64,000 nucleotides of DNA from Doris montereyensis. Lineage: Eukaryota; Mollusca; Gastropoda; Nudibranchia; Dorididae. The stretch spans positions 77,501 to 141,500 of the forward strand of contig JAXRKP010000554.1 of NCBI GenBank assembly GCA_037039925.1, in the 5' to 3' direction. The notes beneath the pieces were generated by a model. It saw nothing but the letters and a program-made list of their open reading frames with translations, was not told the DNA's origin and did no database searches. The stretch's first letter is position 1, and the number at the start of each line of letters is the position of its first letter. This document shows, piece by piece, positions 46,701 through 61,700 of this stretch. The position numbers and the translations under genes were made by a program.

Positions 46701-49700
46701 TTGAGATAAACTGTAAGATGAAAAACAACATTCTAAATCTTTTTTTTTACCTTCATCTGTGAGCTAAGGACTAACTATAACAGAAAAATCAGAAATCTCA
46801 ACCTTTTTAGTCAGTGGGAAATTTAAAATATAGGAGAAATGATGTAGCCAAAAAGGCAACAATTTCAACCATTTTAATTATTGGTCATGATATGATGTTG
46901 AGATTAACTGTAAGATGAAAAACAACATTTGAAATCTTTTTATTTGTTTACCTTCATCTGTGAACTGAGGACTAACTATAACACAAAAATAAGAACTCTA
47001 GACCTCGTTAGTAAGTGGGAAATTTAAAATATAGGAGAATTGATGTAGCCTAAAAGCAACAAATTCCACAATTTTAATTATTGGTCATGACATGACGTTG
47101 AGATTAACTGTGAGATGAAAAAACGACATTGTAAATCTTTTTGGTTACCTTCATCTGTGAGCTCAGGACTAACTACAAAAGAAAAATCAGAACTCTAGAC
47201 CTTGTTAGTAAGGGAAATTAAAATATAGAGGAAATGATGTAGCCAAAAAGCAACAAATTCAACCATTTTAATTATAGGTCATGATATGACGTTGAGATAA
47301 ACTGTAAGATGAAAAGCAACATTCTAAATCTTTTTTTTTTAACTTCATATGTGAGCTGAGGACTAACTATTGCAAAAAAATCAGAAATCTCGATCTTTTT
47401 AGTCAGTAGGAAATTAAAAATATAGGAGAAATGATGTAACCAAAAATGCAACAAATTCAACCATTTGAATTATTGGTCATTACATGGGGTTGTGATTAAC
47501 TGTCAGACCAAAAGCAACAGTCAATATATTTTTATTTTAACTTCATCTGTGAACTGAGGACTAACTATAACAGAAAAATAAGAAGTCTAGACCTTTATAG
47601 TCAGTAAGAAATTTAAAATATAGGAGAAATGATGTAGCCAAAAAGGCAACAAATTCAACTATTTTAATTATTGGTCATGATATGACGTTGCGATTAACTG
47701 TAAGATGAAAAACGACATTTGAAATCTTATTTGTTTACCTTCATATGTCAACTGAGGAATAACTATAACAGAAAAAACAGAACTCTAAACCTTATTGGTA
47801 ATTGGGAAATTTAAAATATTAGAGAAATGATGTAGCCAATAAGCAAGAAAATCAACATTTTTTAATTATTGGTCATGATATGACGTTGAGATAAACTATA
47901 AGACGAAAAGCAACATTCTAAATCTTTTTTTTTTTTAACTCGATCTGTGAGCTAAGGACTAACTATAGCAGAAAAATCAGAAATCTCGACCTTTTTAGTC
48001 AGTAGGAAATTAAAAATATAGGAGAAATGATGTAACCAAAAATGCAACAAATTCAACCATTTGAATTATAGGTCATTACATGAGGTTGTGATTAACTGTC
48101 AGACCAAAAGCAATATTCTATGTATTTTTATTTTAACTTCATCTGTGAACTGAGGACTAACTATAACAAAAAATAAGAAGTCTAGACCTTTTTATTAAGT
48201 GGGAAATTTAAAATATAGGAGAAATGATGCAGCCAAAAAGCAACAAATTCAGCCATTTTAATTATTGGTCATGATATGACGTTGCGATTAACTGTAAGAT
48301 GAAAAACGACATTTGAAATCTTATTTGTTTACCTTGATCTGCGAACTGAGGACTAACTATAACACACAAATAAGAACTCTAGACCTCGTTAGTAAGTGGG
48401 AAATTTAAAATATAGGAGAATTGATGTAGCCAAAAAGCAACAAATTCCACAATTTTAATTAATGGTCATGACATGACGTTGAGATTAACTGTAAGATAAA
48501 TAAACGACATTCTCAATCTTTTTAGTTTACCTTCATCTGTGAGCTGAGGACTAACTACAAAAGAAAAATCAGAACTCTAGACATTGTTAGTAATTGGGAA
48601 ATTCAAAATATAGAAGAAATGAAGTAGCCAAAAAGCAACAAATTGAACCATTTTAATTATTGGTCATGATATGACGTTGAGATAAACTGTAAGATGAAAA
48701 ACAACATTCTAAATCTTTTTTGTTTAACTTCAACTGTGAACTGCGGACTAACTATAACAGAAAAATCAGAACTCTAGACCTCATTAGTAAGTGGGAAATT
48801 TAAAATATAGGAGAAATGCTGTAGCAAAAAAAGTAACAAATTCAACCATTGGAATTATTGGTCATGATATGACGTTGAGATTAACTGTAAGATGAAAAAC
48901 AACGTTTTAAATATTACCTGTTTACCTTCATCTGTGAGCTGAGGACTTACTATAGCAGAAAAATCAGAAGTCTAGACCTTTTTAGTCAGTAGGAAATTCA
49001 AAATATAAAAGAAATGATGTAACCAAAAATGCAACAAATTCAACCATTTTAATTATTGGTCATGATATGACGTTGCGATTAACTGTAAGATGAAAAACGA
49101 CTTTTGAAATCTTAATTGTTTACCTTCATATGTCAGCTGAGGAATAACTATAACAGAAAAAACAGAACTCTAAACCTTATTGGTAATTGGGAAATTTAAA
49201 ATATTAGAGAAATTATGTAGCAAATAAACAAAAAATTCAACAATTTTAATTATTGGTCATGATATGACGTTGAGATAACCTATAAGATGAAAAACAACAT
49301 TCTAAATCTTTTTTTTACCTTCATCTGTGAGCTAAGGACTAACTATAGCAGAAAAATCAGAAATCTCAATCTTTTTAGTCAGTAGGAAATTTAAAATATA
49401 GGAGAAATGATGTAGCCAAAAAGGCAACAATTTCAACCATTTTAATTATTGGTCATGATATGATGTTGCGATTAACTGTAAGATGAAAAACCACATTTGA
49501 AATCATATTTGTTTACCTTGATCTGCGAACTGAGGACTAACTATAACACACAAATAAGAACTCTAGACCTCGTTAGTAAGTGGGAAAGTTAAAATATAGG
49601 AGAATTGATGTAGCCTAAAAGCAACAAATTCCACAATTTTAATTATTGGTCATGACATGACGTTGAGATTAACTGTGAGATGAAAAAACGACATTGTAAA

Positions 49701-52700
49701 TCTTTTTAGTTTACCTTCATCTGTGAGCTCAGGACTAACTACAAAAGAAAAAACAGAACTCTAGACCTTGTTAGTAAGCGGGAAGTTAAAATGATAGAGG
49801 AAATGATGTAGCCAAAAAGCAACAAATTCAACCATTTTAATTATAGGTCATGATATGACGTTGAGATAAACTGTAAGATGAATAGCAACATTCTAAATCT
49901 TTCTTTTTTAACTTCATATGTGAGCTGAGGACTAACTATTGCAAAAAAATCAGAAATCTCGATCTTTTTAGTCAGTAGGAAATTAAAAATATAGGAGAAA
50001 TGATGTAACCAAAAATGCAACAAATTCAACCATTTGAATTATTGGTCATTACATGGGGTTGTGATTAACTGTCAGACCAAAAGCAACAGTCAATATATTT
50101 TTATTTTAACTTCATCTGTGAACTGAGGACTAACTATAACAGAAAAATAAGAAGTCTAGACCTTTATAGTCAGTAAGAAATTTAAAATATAGGAGAAATG
50201 ATGTAGCCAAAAAGGCAACAAATTCAACTATTTTAATTATTGGTCATGATATGACGTTGCGATTAACTGTAAGATGAAAAACGACATTTGAAATCATATT
50301 TGTTTACCTTCATATGTCAGCTGAGGAATACCTATAACAGAAAAAACAGAACTCTAAACCTTATTGGTAATTAGGAAATTTAAAATATTAGAGAAATGAT
50401 GTAGCCAATAAGCAAGAAAATCAAACATTTTAATTATTGGTCATGATATGACGTTGAGATAAACTATAAGACGAAAAGCAACATTCTAAATCTTTTTTTT
50501 TTAACTCGATCTGTGAGCTAAGGACTAACTATAGCAGAAAAATCAGAAATCTCGACCTTTTTAGTCAGTAGGAAATTAAAAATATAGGAGAAATGATGTA
50601 ACCAAAAATGCAACAAATTCAACCATTTGAATTATAGGTCATTACATGAGGTTGTGATTAACTGTCAGACCAAAAGCAATATTCTATGTATTTTTATTTT
50701 AACTTCATCTGTGAACTGAGGACTAACTATAACAAAAAAATAAGAAGTCTAGACCTTTTTATTAAGTGGGAAATTTAAAATATAGGAGAAATGATGCAGC
50801 CAAAAAGCAACAAATTCAGCCATTTTAATTATTGGTCATGATATGACGTTGCGATTAACTGTAAGATGAAAAACGACATTTGAAATCTTATTTGTTTACC
50901 TTGATCTGCGAACTGAGGACTAACTATAACACACAAATAAGAACTCTAGACCTCGTTAGTAAGTGGGATATTTAAAATATAGGAGAATTGATGTAGCCAA
51001 AAAGCAACAAATTCCACAATTTTAATTAATGGTCATGACATGACGTTGAGATTAACTGTAAGATAAATCAACGACATTCTCAATCTTTTTAGTTTACCTT
51101 CATCTGTGAGCTGAGGACTAACTACAAAAGAAAAATCAGAACTCTAGACCTTGTTAGTATTTGAGAAATTCAAAATATAGAAGAAATGAAGTAGCGAAAA
51201 AGCAACAAATTGAACCATTTTAATTATTGGTCATGATATGACGTTGAGATAAACTGTAAGATGAAAAACAACATTCTAAATCTTTTTTGTTTACCTTCAA
51301 CTGTGAACTGCGGACTAACTATAACAGAAAAATCAGAACTCTAGACCTCATTAGTAAGTGGGAAATTTAAAATATAGGAGAAATGCTGTAGCAAAAAAAG
51401 TAACAAATTCAACCATTTGAACTATTGGTCATGATATGACGTTGAGATTAACTGTAAGATGAAAAACAACGTTTTAAATATTACCTGTTTACCTTCATCT
51501 GTGAGCTGAGGACTTACTATAACAGAAAAATCAGAAGTCTAGACCTTTTTAGTCAGTAGGAAATTTAAAATATAAAAGAAATGATGTAACCAAAAATGCA
51601 ACAAATTCAACCATTTTAATTATTGGTCATGATATGACGTTGAGATAAACTGTAAGATGAAAAACAACATTCTAAATCTTTTTGTTTACCTTCATCTGTG
51701 AACTGCGGACTCATTATAACAGAACAATCAGAACTCTAGACCTCATTAGTAAGTGGGAAATTTAAAATATAGGAGAAATGATGTAGCAAAAAAAGTAACA
51801 AATTCAACCATTTTAATTATTGGTCATGATATGACGTTGAGATTAACTGTAAGATGAAAAACAACGTTTTAAATATTATTTGTTTACCTTGATCTGTGAA
51901 CTGAGGACTTACTATAACAGAAAAATCAGAAGTCTAGACCTTGTTAGGAAGTGGGAAATTTAAAATATAGGAGAAATGATGTAACTAAAAAAGCAACAAA
52001 ATTCAACAATTTTAATTATTTGTCATAATGTGACGTTGAGATTAACTGTAAGATGAAAAACATCATTCTAAATCTTTTTGATTTACCTTCATCTGTGCGC
52101 TAAGGACTAACTATAACACAAAAATCACAACTCTAGACCTTGTTAGTAAGTGGGAAGTTAAAATTACAGGGGACATGATGTAGTCAAGAAGCAACAAATT
52201 CCACAATTTTAATTATTGGTCATGATATGACGTTGAGATTAACTGTAAGATGAAAAGCAACATTCTAAATCTTTCTTTTTTTACCTTCATATGTCAGCTG
52301 AGGAATAACTATAACAGAAAAAACTGAACTCTAAACCTTATTGGTAATTGGGAAATTTAAAATAGAGGAGAAATGATGTAGCCAATAAGCAAGAAATTCA
52401 ACAATTTTAATTATTGGTCATGATATGACGTTGAGATAAACTGTAAGATGAAAAGCAACATTCTAAATCTTTTTTTTACCTTTATCTGTGAGCTAAGGAC
52501 TAACTATTGCAAAAAAATGAGAAATCTCAATCTTTTTAGTCAGTAGGAAATTAAAAATATAGGAGAAATGATGTAACCAAAAATGCAACAAATTCAACCA
52601 TTTGAATTATTGGTCATTACATGGGGTTGTGATTAACTGTCAGACCAAAAGCAACATTCAATATATTTCTATTTTAACTTCATCTGTGAACTGAGGACTA

Positions 52701-55700
52701 ACTATAACAGAAAAATAAAAAGTCTAGACCTTTTTAGTCAGTAGGAAATTTAAAATATAGGAGAAATGATGTAGCCAAAAAGGCAACAAATTCAACCATT
52801 TTAATTATTGGTCATGATATGACGTTGCGATTAACTGTAAGATGAAAAACGACATTTGAAATCTTATTTGTTTACCTTCATATGTCAACTGAGGAATAAC
52901 TATAACAGAAAAAACAGAACTCTAAACCCTATTGGTAATTGGAAAATTTAAAATATTAGAGAAATGATGTAGCCAATAAGCAAGAAATTCAACCATTTTA
53001 ATTATTGGTCATGATATGACGTTGATATAAACTATAAGATGAAAAGCAACATTCTAAATCTTTTTTTTTTAACTCCATCTGTGAGCTAAGGACTAACTAT
53101 AGCAGAAAAATCAGCAATCTCGACCTTTTTAGTCAGTAGGAAATTAAAAATATAGGAGAAATGATGTAACCAAAAATGCAACAAATTCAACCATTTGAAT
53201 TATAGGTCATTACATGAGGTTGTGATTAACTGTCAGACCAAAAGCAATATTCTATGTATTTTTATTTTAACTTCATCTGTGAACTGCGGACTAAATATCA
53301 CAAAAAAATTAGAAGTCTAGACCTTTTTATTAAGTGGGAAATTTAAAATATAGGAGAAATGATGCAGCCAAAAAGCAACAAATTCAGCCATTTTAATTAT
53401 TTGTCATGATATGACGTTGCGATTAACTGTAAGATGAAAAACGACATTTGAAATCTTATTTGTTTACCTTGATTTGCCAACTGAGGACTAACTATAACAC
53501 ACAAATAAGAACTCTAGACCTCGTTAGTAAGTGGGAAATTTAAAATATAGGAGAATTGATGTAGCCAAAAAGCAACAAATTCCACAATTTTAATTAATGG
53601 TCATGACATGACGTTGAGATTAACTGTAAGATAAATCAACGACATTCTCAATCTTTTTAGTTTACCTTCATCTGTGAGCTGAGGACTAACTACAAAAGAA
53701 AAATCAGAACTCTAGACATTGTTAGTAATTGGGAAATTCAAAATATAGAAGAAATGAAGTAGCCAAAAAGCAACAAATTGAACCATTTTAATTATTGGTC
53801 ATGATATGACGTTGAGATAAACTGTAGATGAAAAACAACATTCTAAATCTTTTTTGTTTAACTTCAACTGTGAACTGCGGACTAACTATAACAGAAAAAT
53901 CAGAACTCTAGACCTCATTAGTAAGTGGGAAATTTAAAATATAGGAGAAATGCTGTAGCAAAAAAAGTAACAAATTCAACCATTGGAATTATTGGTCATG
54001 ATATGACGTTGAGATTAACTGTAAGATGAAAAACAACGTTTTAAATATTACCTGTTTACCTTCATCTGTGAGCTGAGGACTTACTATAGCAGAAAAATCA
54101 GAAGTCTAGACCTTTTTAGTCAGTAGGAAATTCAAAATATAAAAGAAATGATGTAACCAAAAATGCAACAAATTCAACCATTTTAATTATTGGTCATGAT
54201 ATGACGTTGCGATTAACTGTAAGATGAAAAACGACTTTTGAAATCTTAATTGTTTACCTTCATATGTCAGCTGAGGAATAACTATAACAGAAAAAAACAG
54301 AACTCTAAACCTTATTGGTAATTGGGAAATTTAAAATATTAGAGAAATTATGTAGCAAATAAACAAAAAATTCAACAATTTTAATTATTGGTCATGATAT
54401 GGCGTTGAGATAACCTATAAGATGAAAAACAACATTCTAAATCTTTTTTTTTTACCTTCATCTGTGAGCTAAGGACTAACTATAGCAGAAAAATCAGAAA
54501 TCTCAATCTTTTTAGTCAGTAGGAAATTTAAAATATAGGAGAAATGATGTAGCCAAAAAGGCAACAATTTCAACCATTTTAATTATTGGTCATGATATGA
54601 TGTTGCGATTAACTGTAAGATGAAAAACCACATTTGAAATCATATTTGTTTACCTTGATCTGCGAACTGAGGACTAACTATAACACACAAATAAGAACTC
54701 TAGACCTCGTTAGTAAGTGGGAAAGTTAAAATATAGGAGAATTGATGTAGCCTAAAAGCAACAAATTCCACAATTTTAATTATTGGTCATGACATGACGT
54801 TGAGATTAACTGTGAGATGAAAAAACGACATTGTAAATCTTTTTTAGTTTACCTTCATCTGTGAGCTCAGGACTAACTACAAAAGAAAAATCAGAACTCT
54901 AGACCTTGTTAGTAAGCGGGAAGTTAAAATGATAGAGGAAATGATGTAGCCAAAAAGCAACAAATTCAACCATTTTAATTATAGGTCATGATATGACGTT
55001 GAGATAAACTGTAAGATGAATAGCAACATTCTAAATCTTTCTTTTTTAACTTCATATGTGAGCTGAGGACTAACTATTGCAAAAAAATCAGAAATCTCGA
55101 TCTTTTTAGTCAGTAGGAAATTAAAAATATAGGAGAAATGATGTAACCAAAAATGCAACAAATTCAACCATTTGAATTATTGGTCATTACATGGGGTTGT
55201 GATTAACTGTCAGACCAAAAGCAACAGTCAATATATTTTTATTTTAACTTCATCTGTGAACTGAGGACTAACTATAACAGAAAAATAAGAAGTCTAGACC
55301 TTTATAGTCAGTAAGAAATTTAAAATATAGGAGAAATGATGTAGCCAAAAAGGCAACAAATTCAACTATTTTAATTATTGGTCATGCTATGACGTTGCGA
55401 TTAACTGTAAGATGAAAAACGACATTTGAAATCATATTTGTTTACCTTCATATGTCAGCTGAGGAATACCTATAACAGAAAAAACAGAACTCTAAACCTT
55501 ATTGGTAATTAGGAAATTTAAAATATTAGAGAAATGATGTAGCCAATAAGCAAGAAAATCAAACATTTTAATTATTGGTCATGATATGACGTTGAGATAA
55601 ACTATAAGACGAAAAGCAACATTCTAAATCTTTTTTTTTTAACTCGATCTGTGAGCTAAGGACTAACTATAGCAGAAAAATCAGAAATCTCGACCTTTTT

Positions 55701-58700
55701 AGTCAGTAGGAAATTAAAAATATAGGAGAAATGATGTAACCAAAAATGCAACAAATTCAACCATTTGAATTATAGGTCATTACATGAGGTTGTGATTAAC
55801 TGTCAGACCAAAAGCAATATTCTATGTATTTTTATTTTAACTTCATCTGTGAACTGAGGACTAACTATAACAAAAAAATAAGAAGTCTAGACCTTTTTAT
55901 TAAGTGGGAAATTTAAAATATAGGAGAAATGATGCAGCCAAAAAGCAACAAATTCAGCCATTTTAATTATTGGTCATGATATGACGTTGCGATTAACTGT
56001 AAGATGAAAAACGACATTTGAAATCTTATTTGTTTACCTTGATCTGCGAACTGAGGACTAACTATAACACACAAATAAGAACTCTAGACCTCGTTAGTAA
56101 GTGGGATATTTAAAATATAGGAGAATTGATGTAGCCAAAAAGCAACAAATTCCACAATTTTAATTAATGGTCATGACATGACGTTGAGATTAACTGTAAG
56201 ATAAATAAACGACATTCTCAATCTTTTTAGTTTACCTTCATCTGTGAGCTGAGGACTAACTACAAAAGAAAAATCAGAACTCTAGACATTGTTAGTAATT
56301 GGGAAATTCAAAATATAGAAGAAATGAAGTAGCCAAAAAGCAACAAATTGAACCATTTTAATTATTGGTCATGATATGACGTTGAGATAAACTGTAAGAT
56401 GAAAAACAACATTCTAAATCTTTTTTGTTTAACTTCAACTGTGAACTGCGGACTAACTATAACAGAAAAATCAGAACTCTAGACCTCATTAGTAAGTGGG
56501 AAATTTAAAATATAGGAGAAATGCTGTAGCAAAAAAGTAACAAATTCAACCATTGGAATTATTGGTCATGATATGACGTTGAGATTAACTGTAAGATGAA
56601 AAACAACGTTTTAAATATTACCTGTTTACCTTCATCTGTGAGCTGAGGACTTACTATAGCAGAAAAATCAGAAGTCTAGACCTTTTTAGTCAGTAGGAAA
56701 TTCAAAATATAAAAGAAATGATGTAACCAAAAATGCAACAAATTCAACCATTTTAATTATTGGTCATGATATGACGTTGCGATTAACTGTAAGATGAAAA
56801 ACGACTTTTGAAATCTTAATTGTTTACCTTCATATGTCAGCTGAGGAATAACTATAACAGAAAAAACAGAACTCTAAACCTTATTGGTAATTGGGAAATT
56901 TAAAATATTAGAGAAATTATGTAGCAAATAAACAAAAAATTCAACAATTTTAATTATTGGTCATGATATGGCGTTGAGATAACCTATAAGATGAAAAACA
57001 ACATTCTAAATCTTTTTTTTACCTTCATCTGTGAGCTAAGGACTAACTATAGCAGAAAAATCAGAAATCTCAATCTTTTTAGTCAGTAGGAAATTTAAAA
57101 TATAGGAGAAATGATGTAGCCAAAAAGGCAACAATTTCAACCATTTTAATTATTGGTCATGATATGATGTTGCGATTAACTGTAAGATGAAAAACCACAT
57201 TTGAAATCATATTTGTTTACCTTGATCTGCGAACTGAGGACTAACTATAACACACAAATAAGAACTCTAGACCTCGTTAGTAAGTGGGAAAGTTAAAATA
57301 TAGGAGAATTGATGTAGCCTAAAAGCAACAAATTCCACAATTTTAATTATTGGTCATGACATGACGTTGAGATTAACTGTGAGATGAAAAAACGACATTG
57401 TAAATCTTTTTAGTTTACCTTCATCTGTGAGCTCAGGACTAACTACAAAAGAAAAATCAGAACTCTAGACCTTGTTAGTAAGCGGGAAGTTAAAATGATA
57501 GAGGAAATGATGTAGCCAAAAAGCAACAAATTCAACCATTTTAATTATAGGTCATGATATGACGTTGAGATAAACTGTAAGATGAATAGCAACATTCTAA
57601 ATCTTTCTTTTTTAACTTCATATGTGAGCTGAGGACTAACTATTGCAAAAAAATCAGAAATCTCGATCTTTTTAGTCAGTAGGAAATTAAAAATATAGGA
57701 GAAATGATGTAACCAAAAATGCAACAAATTCAACCATTTGAATTATTGGTCATTACATGGGGTTGTGATTAACTGTCAGACCAAAAGCAACAGTCAATAT
57801 ATTTTTATTTTAACTTCATCTGTGAACTGAGGACTAACTATAACAGAAAAATAAGAAGTCTAGACCTTTATAGTCAGTAAGAAATTTAAAATATAGGAGA
57901 AATGATGTAGCCAAAAAGGCAACAAATTCAACTATTTTAATTATTGGTCATGCTATGACGTTGCGATTAACTGTAAGATGAAAAACGACATTTGAAATCA
58001 TATTTGTTTACCTTCATATGTCAGCTGAGGAATACCTATAACAGAAAAAACAGAACTCTAAACCTTATTGGTAATTAGGAAATTTAAAATATTAGAGAAA
58101 TGATGTAGCCAATAAGCAAGAAAATCAAACATTTTAATTATTGGTCATGATATGACGTTGAGATAAACTATAAGACGAAAAGCAACATTCTAAATCTTTT
58201 TTTTTTAACTCGATCTGTGAGCTAAGGACTAACTATAGCAGAAAAATCAGAAATCTCGACCTTTTTAGTCAGTAGGAAATTAAAAATATAGGAGAAATGA
58301 TGTAACCAAAAATGCAACAAATTCAACCATTTGAATTATAGGTCATTACATGAGGTTGTGATTAACTGTCAGACCAAAAGCAATATTATATGTATTTTTA
58401 TTTTAACTTCATCTGTGAACTGAGGACTAACTATAACAAAAAAATAAGAAGTCTAGACCTTTTTATTAAGTGGGAAATTTAAAATATAGGAGAAATGATG
58501 CAGCCAAAAAGCAACAAATTCAGCCATTTTAATTATTGGTCATGATATGACGTTGCGATTAACTGTAAGATGAAAAACGACATTTGAAATCTTATTTGTT
58601 TACCTTGATCTGCGAACTGAGGACTAACTATAACACACAAATAAGAACTCTAGACCTCGTTAGTAAGTGGGATATTTAAAATATAGGAGAATTGATGTAG

Positions 58701-61700
58701 CCAAAAAGCAACAAATTCCACAATTTTAATTAATGGTCATGACATGACGTTGAGATTAACTGTAAGATAAATAAACGACATTCTCAATCTTTTTAGTTTA
58801 CCTTCATCTGTGAGCTGAGGACTAACTACAAAAGAAAAATCAGAACTCTAGACCTTGTTAGTATTTGAGAAATTCAAAATATAGAAGAAATGAAGTAGCG
58901 AAAAAGCAACAAATTGAACCATTTTAATTATTGGTCATGATATGACGTTGAGATAAACTGTAAGATGAAAAACAACATTCTAAATCTTTTTTGTTTACCT
59001 TCAACTGTGAACTGCGGACTAACTATAACAGAAAAATCAGAACTCTAGACCTCATTAGTAAGTGGGAAATTTAAAATATAGGAGAAATGCTGTAGCAAAA
59101 AAAGTAACAAATTCAACCATTTGAACTATTGGTCATGATATGACGTTGAGATTAACTGTAAGATGAAAAACAACGTTTTAAATATTACCTGTTTACCTTC
59201 ATCTGTGAGCTGAGGACTTACTATAACAGAAAAATCAGAAGTCTAGACCTTTTTAGTCAGTAGGAAATTTAAAATATAAAAGAAATGATGTAACCAAAAA
59301 TGCAACAAATTCAACCATTTTAATTATTGGTCATGATATGACGTTGAGATAAACTGTAAGATGAAAAACAACATTCTAAATCTTTTTTGTTTACCTTCAT
59401 CTGTGAACTGCGGACTCATTATAACAGAACAATCAGAACTCTAGACCTCATTAGTAAGTGGGAAATTTAAAATATAGGAGAAATGATGTAGCAAAAAAAG
59501 TAACAAATTCAACCATTTTAATTATTGGTCATGATATGACGTTGAGATTAACTGTAAGATGAAAAACAACGTTTTAAATATTATTTGTTTACCTTGATCT
59601 GTGAACTGAGGACTTACTATAACAGAAAAATCAGAAGTCTAGACCTTGTTAGGAAGTGGGAAATTTAAAATATAGGAGAAATGATGTAACTAAAAAAGCA
59701 ACAAAATTCAACAATTTTAATTATTTGTCATAATGTGACGTTGAGATTAACTGTAAGATGAAAAACATCATTCTAAATCTTTTTGATTTACCTTCATCTG
59801 TGCGCTAAGGACTAACTATAACACAAAAATCACAACTCTAGACCTTGTTAGTAAGTGGGAAGTTAAAATTACAGGGGACATGATGTAGTCAAGAAGCAAC
59901 AAATTCCACAATTTTAATTATTGGTCATGATATGACGTTGAGATTAACTGTAAGATGAAAAGCAACATTCTAAATCTTTCCTTTTTACCTTCATATGTCA
60001 GCTGAGGAATAACTATAACAGAAAAAACTGAACTCTAAACCTTATTGGTAATTGGGAAATTTAAAATAGAGGAGAAATGATGTAGCCAATAAGCAAGAAA
60101 TTCAACAATTTTAATTATTGGTCATGATATGACGTTGAGATAAACTGTAAGATGAAAAGCAACATTCTAAATCTTTTTTTTTTTTACCTTTATCTGTGAG
60201 CTAAGGACTAACTATTGCAAAAAAATGAGAAATCTCAATCTTTTTAGTCAGTAGGAAATTAAAAATATAGGAGAAATGATGTAACCAAAAATGCAACAAA
60301 TTCAACCATTTGAATTATTGGTCATTACATGGGGTTGTGATTAACTGTCAGACCAAAAGCAACATTCAATATATTTCTATTTTAACTTCATCTGTGAACT
60401 GAGGACTAACTATAACAGAAAAATAAAAAGTCTAGACCTTTTTTAGTCAGTAGGAAATTTAAAATATAGGAGAAATGATGTAGCCAAAAAGGCAACAAAT
60501 TCAACCATTTTAATTATTGGTCATGATATGACGTTGCGATTAACTGTAAGATGAAAAAAACGACATTTGAAATCTTATTTGTTTACCTTCATATGTCAAC
60601 TGAGGAATAACTATAACAGAAAAAACAGAACTCTAAACCCTATTGGTAATTGGAAAATTTAAAATATTAGAGAAATGATGTAGCCAATAAGCAAGAAATT
60701 CAACCATTTTAATTATTGGTCATGATATGACGTTGATATAAACTATAAGATGAAAAGCAACATTCTAAATCTTTTTTTTAACTCCATCTGTGAGCTAAGG
60801 ACTAACTATAGCAGAAAAATCAGCAATCTCGACCTTTTTAGTCAGTAGGAAATTAAAAATATAGGAGAAATGATGTAACCAAAAATGCAACAAATTCAAC
60901 CATTTGAATTATAGGTCATTACATGAGGTTGTGATTAACTGTCAGACCAAAAGCAATATTCTATGTATTTTTATTTTAACTTCATCTGTGAACTGAGGAC
61001 TAAATATCACAAAAAAATTAGAAGTCTAGACCTTTTTATTAAGTGGGAAATTTAAAATATAGGAGAAATGATGCAGCCAAAAAGCAACAAATTCAGCCAT
61101 TTTAATTATTTGTCATGATATGACGTTGCGATTAACTGTAAGATGAAAAACGACATTTGAAATCTTATTTGTTTACCTTGATTTGCCAACTGAGGACTAA
61201 CTATAACACACAAATAAGAACTCTAGACCTCGTTAGTAAGTGGGAAATTTAAAATATAGGAGAATTGATGTAGCCAAAAAGCAACAAATTCCACAATTTT
61301 AATTAATGGTCATGACATGACGTTGAGATTAACTGTAAGATAAATAAACGACATTCTAAATCTTTTTAGTTTACCTTCATCTGTGAGCTGAAGACTAACT
61401 ATAACAGAAAAATCAGAACTGTAGACCTTGTTAGTAATTAGGAAATTCAAAATATAGAAGAAATGAATGTAGCCAAAAAGCAACAAATTCAACCATTTTA
61501 ATTATTGGTCATGATATGACGTTGAGATCAACTGTAAGATGAAAAACAACATTCTAAATCTTTTGTTTTACCTTCATCTGTGAACTGAGGACTAACTATA
61601 ACAGAAAAATCAGAACTCTAGACCTCATTAGTAAGTGGGAAATTTAAAATATAGGAGAAATGATGTAGCAAAAAAGTAACAAATTCAACCATTTTAATTA

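Noticed and set aside
47272..61492. Recurring 60-62 codon minus-strand frames in the satellite
   Set aside because: They recur with the 2.57-kb period as part of a non-coding satellite; AT-rich Phe/Leu/Lys composition without a domain, and most monomers have stops at the same positions.
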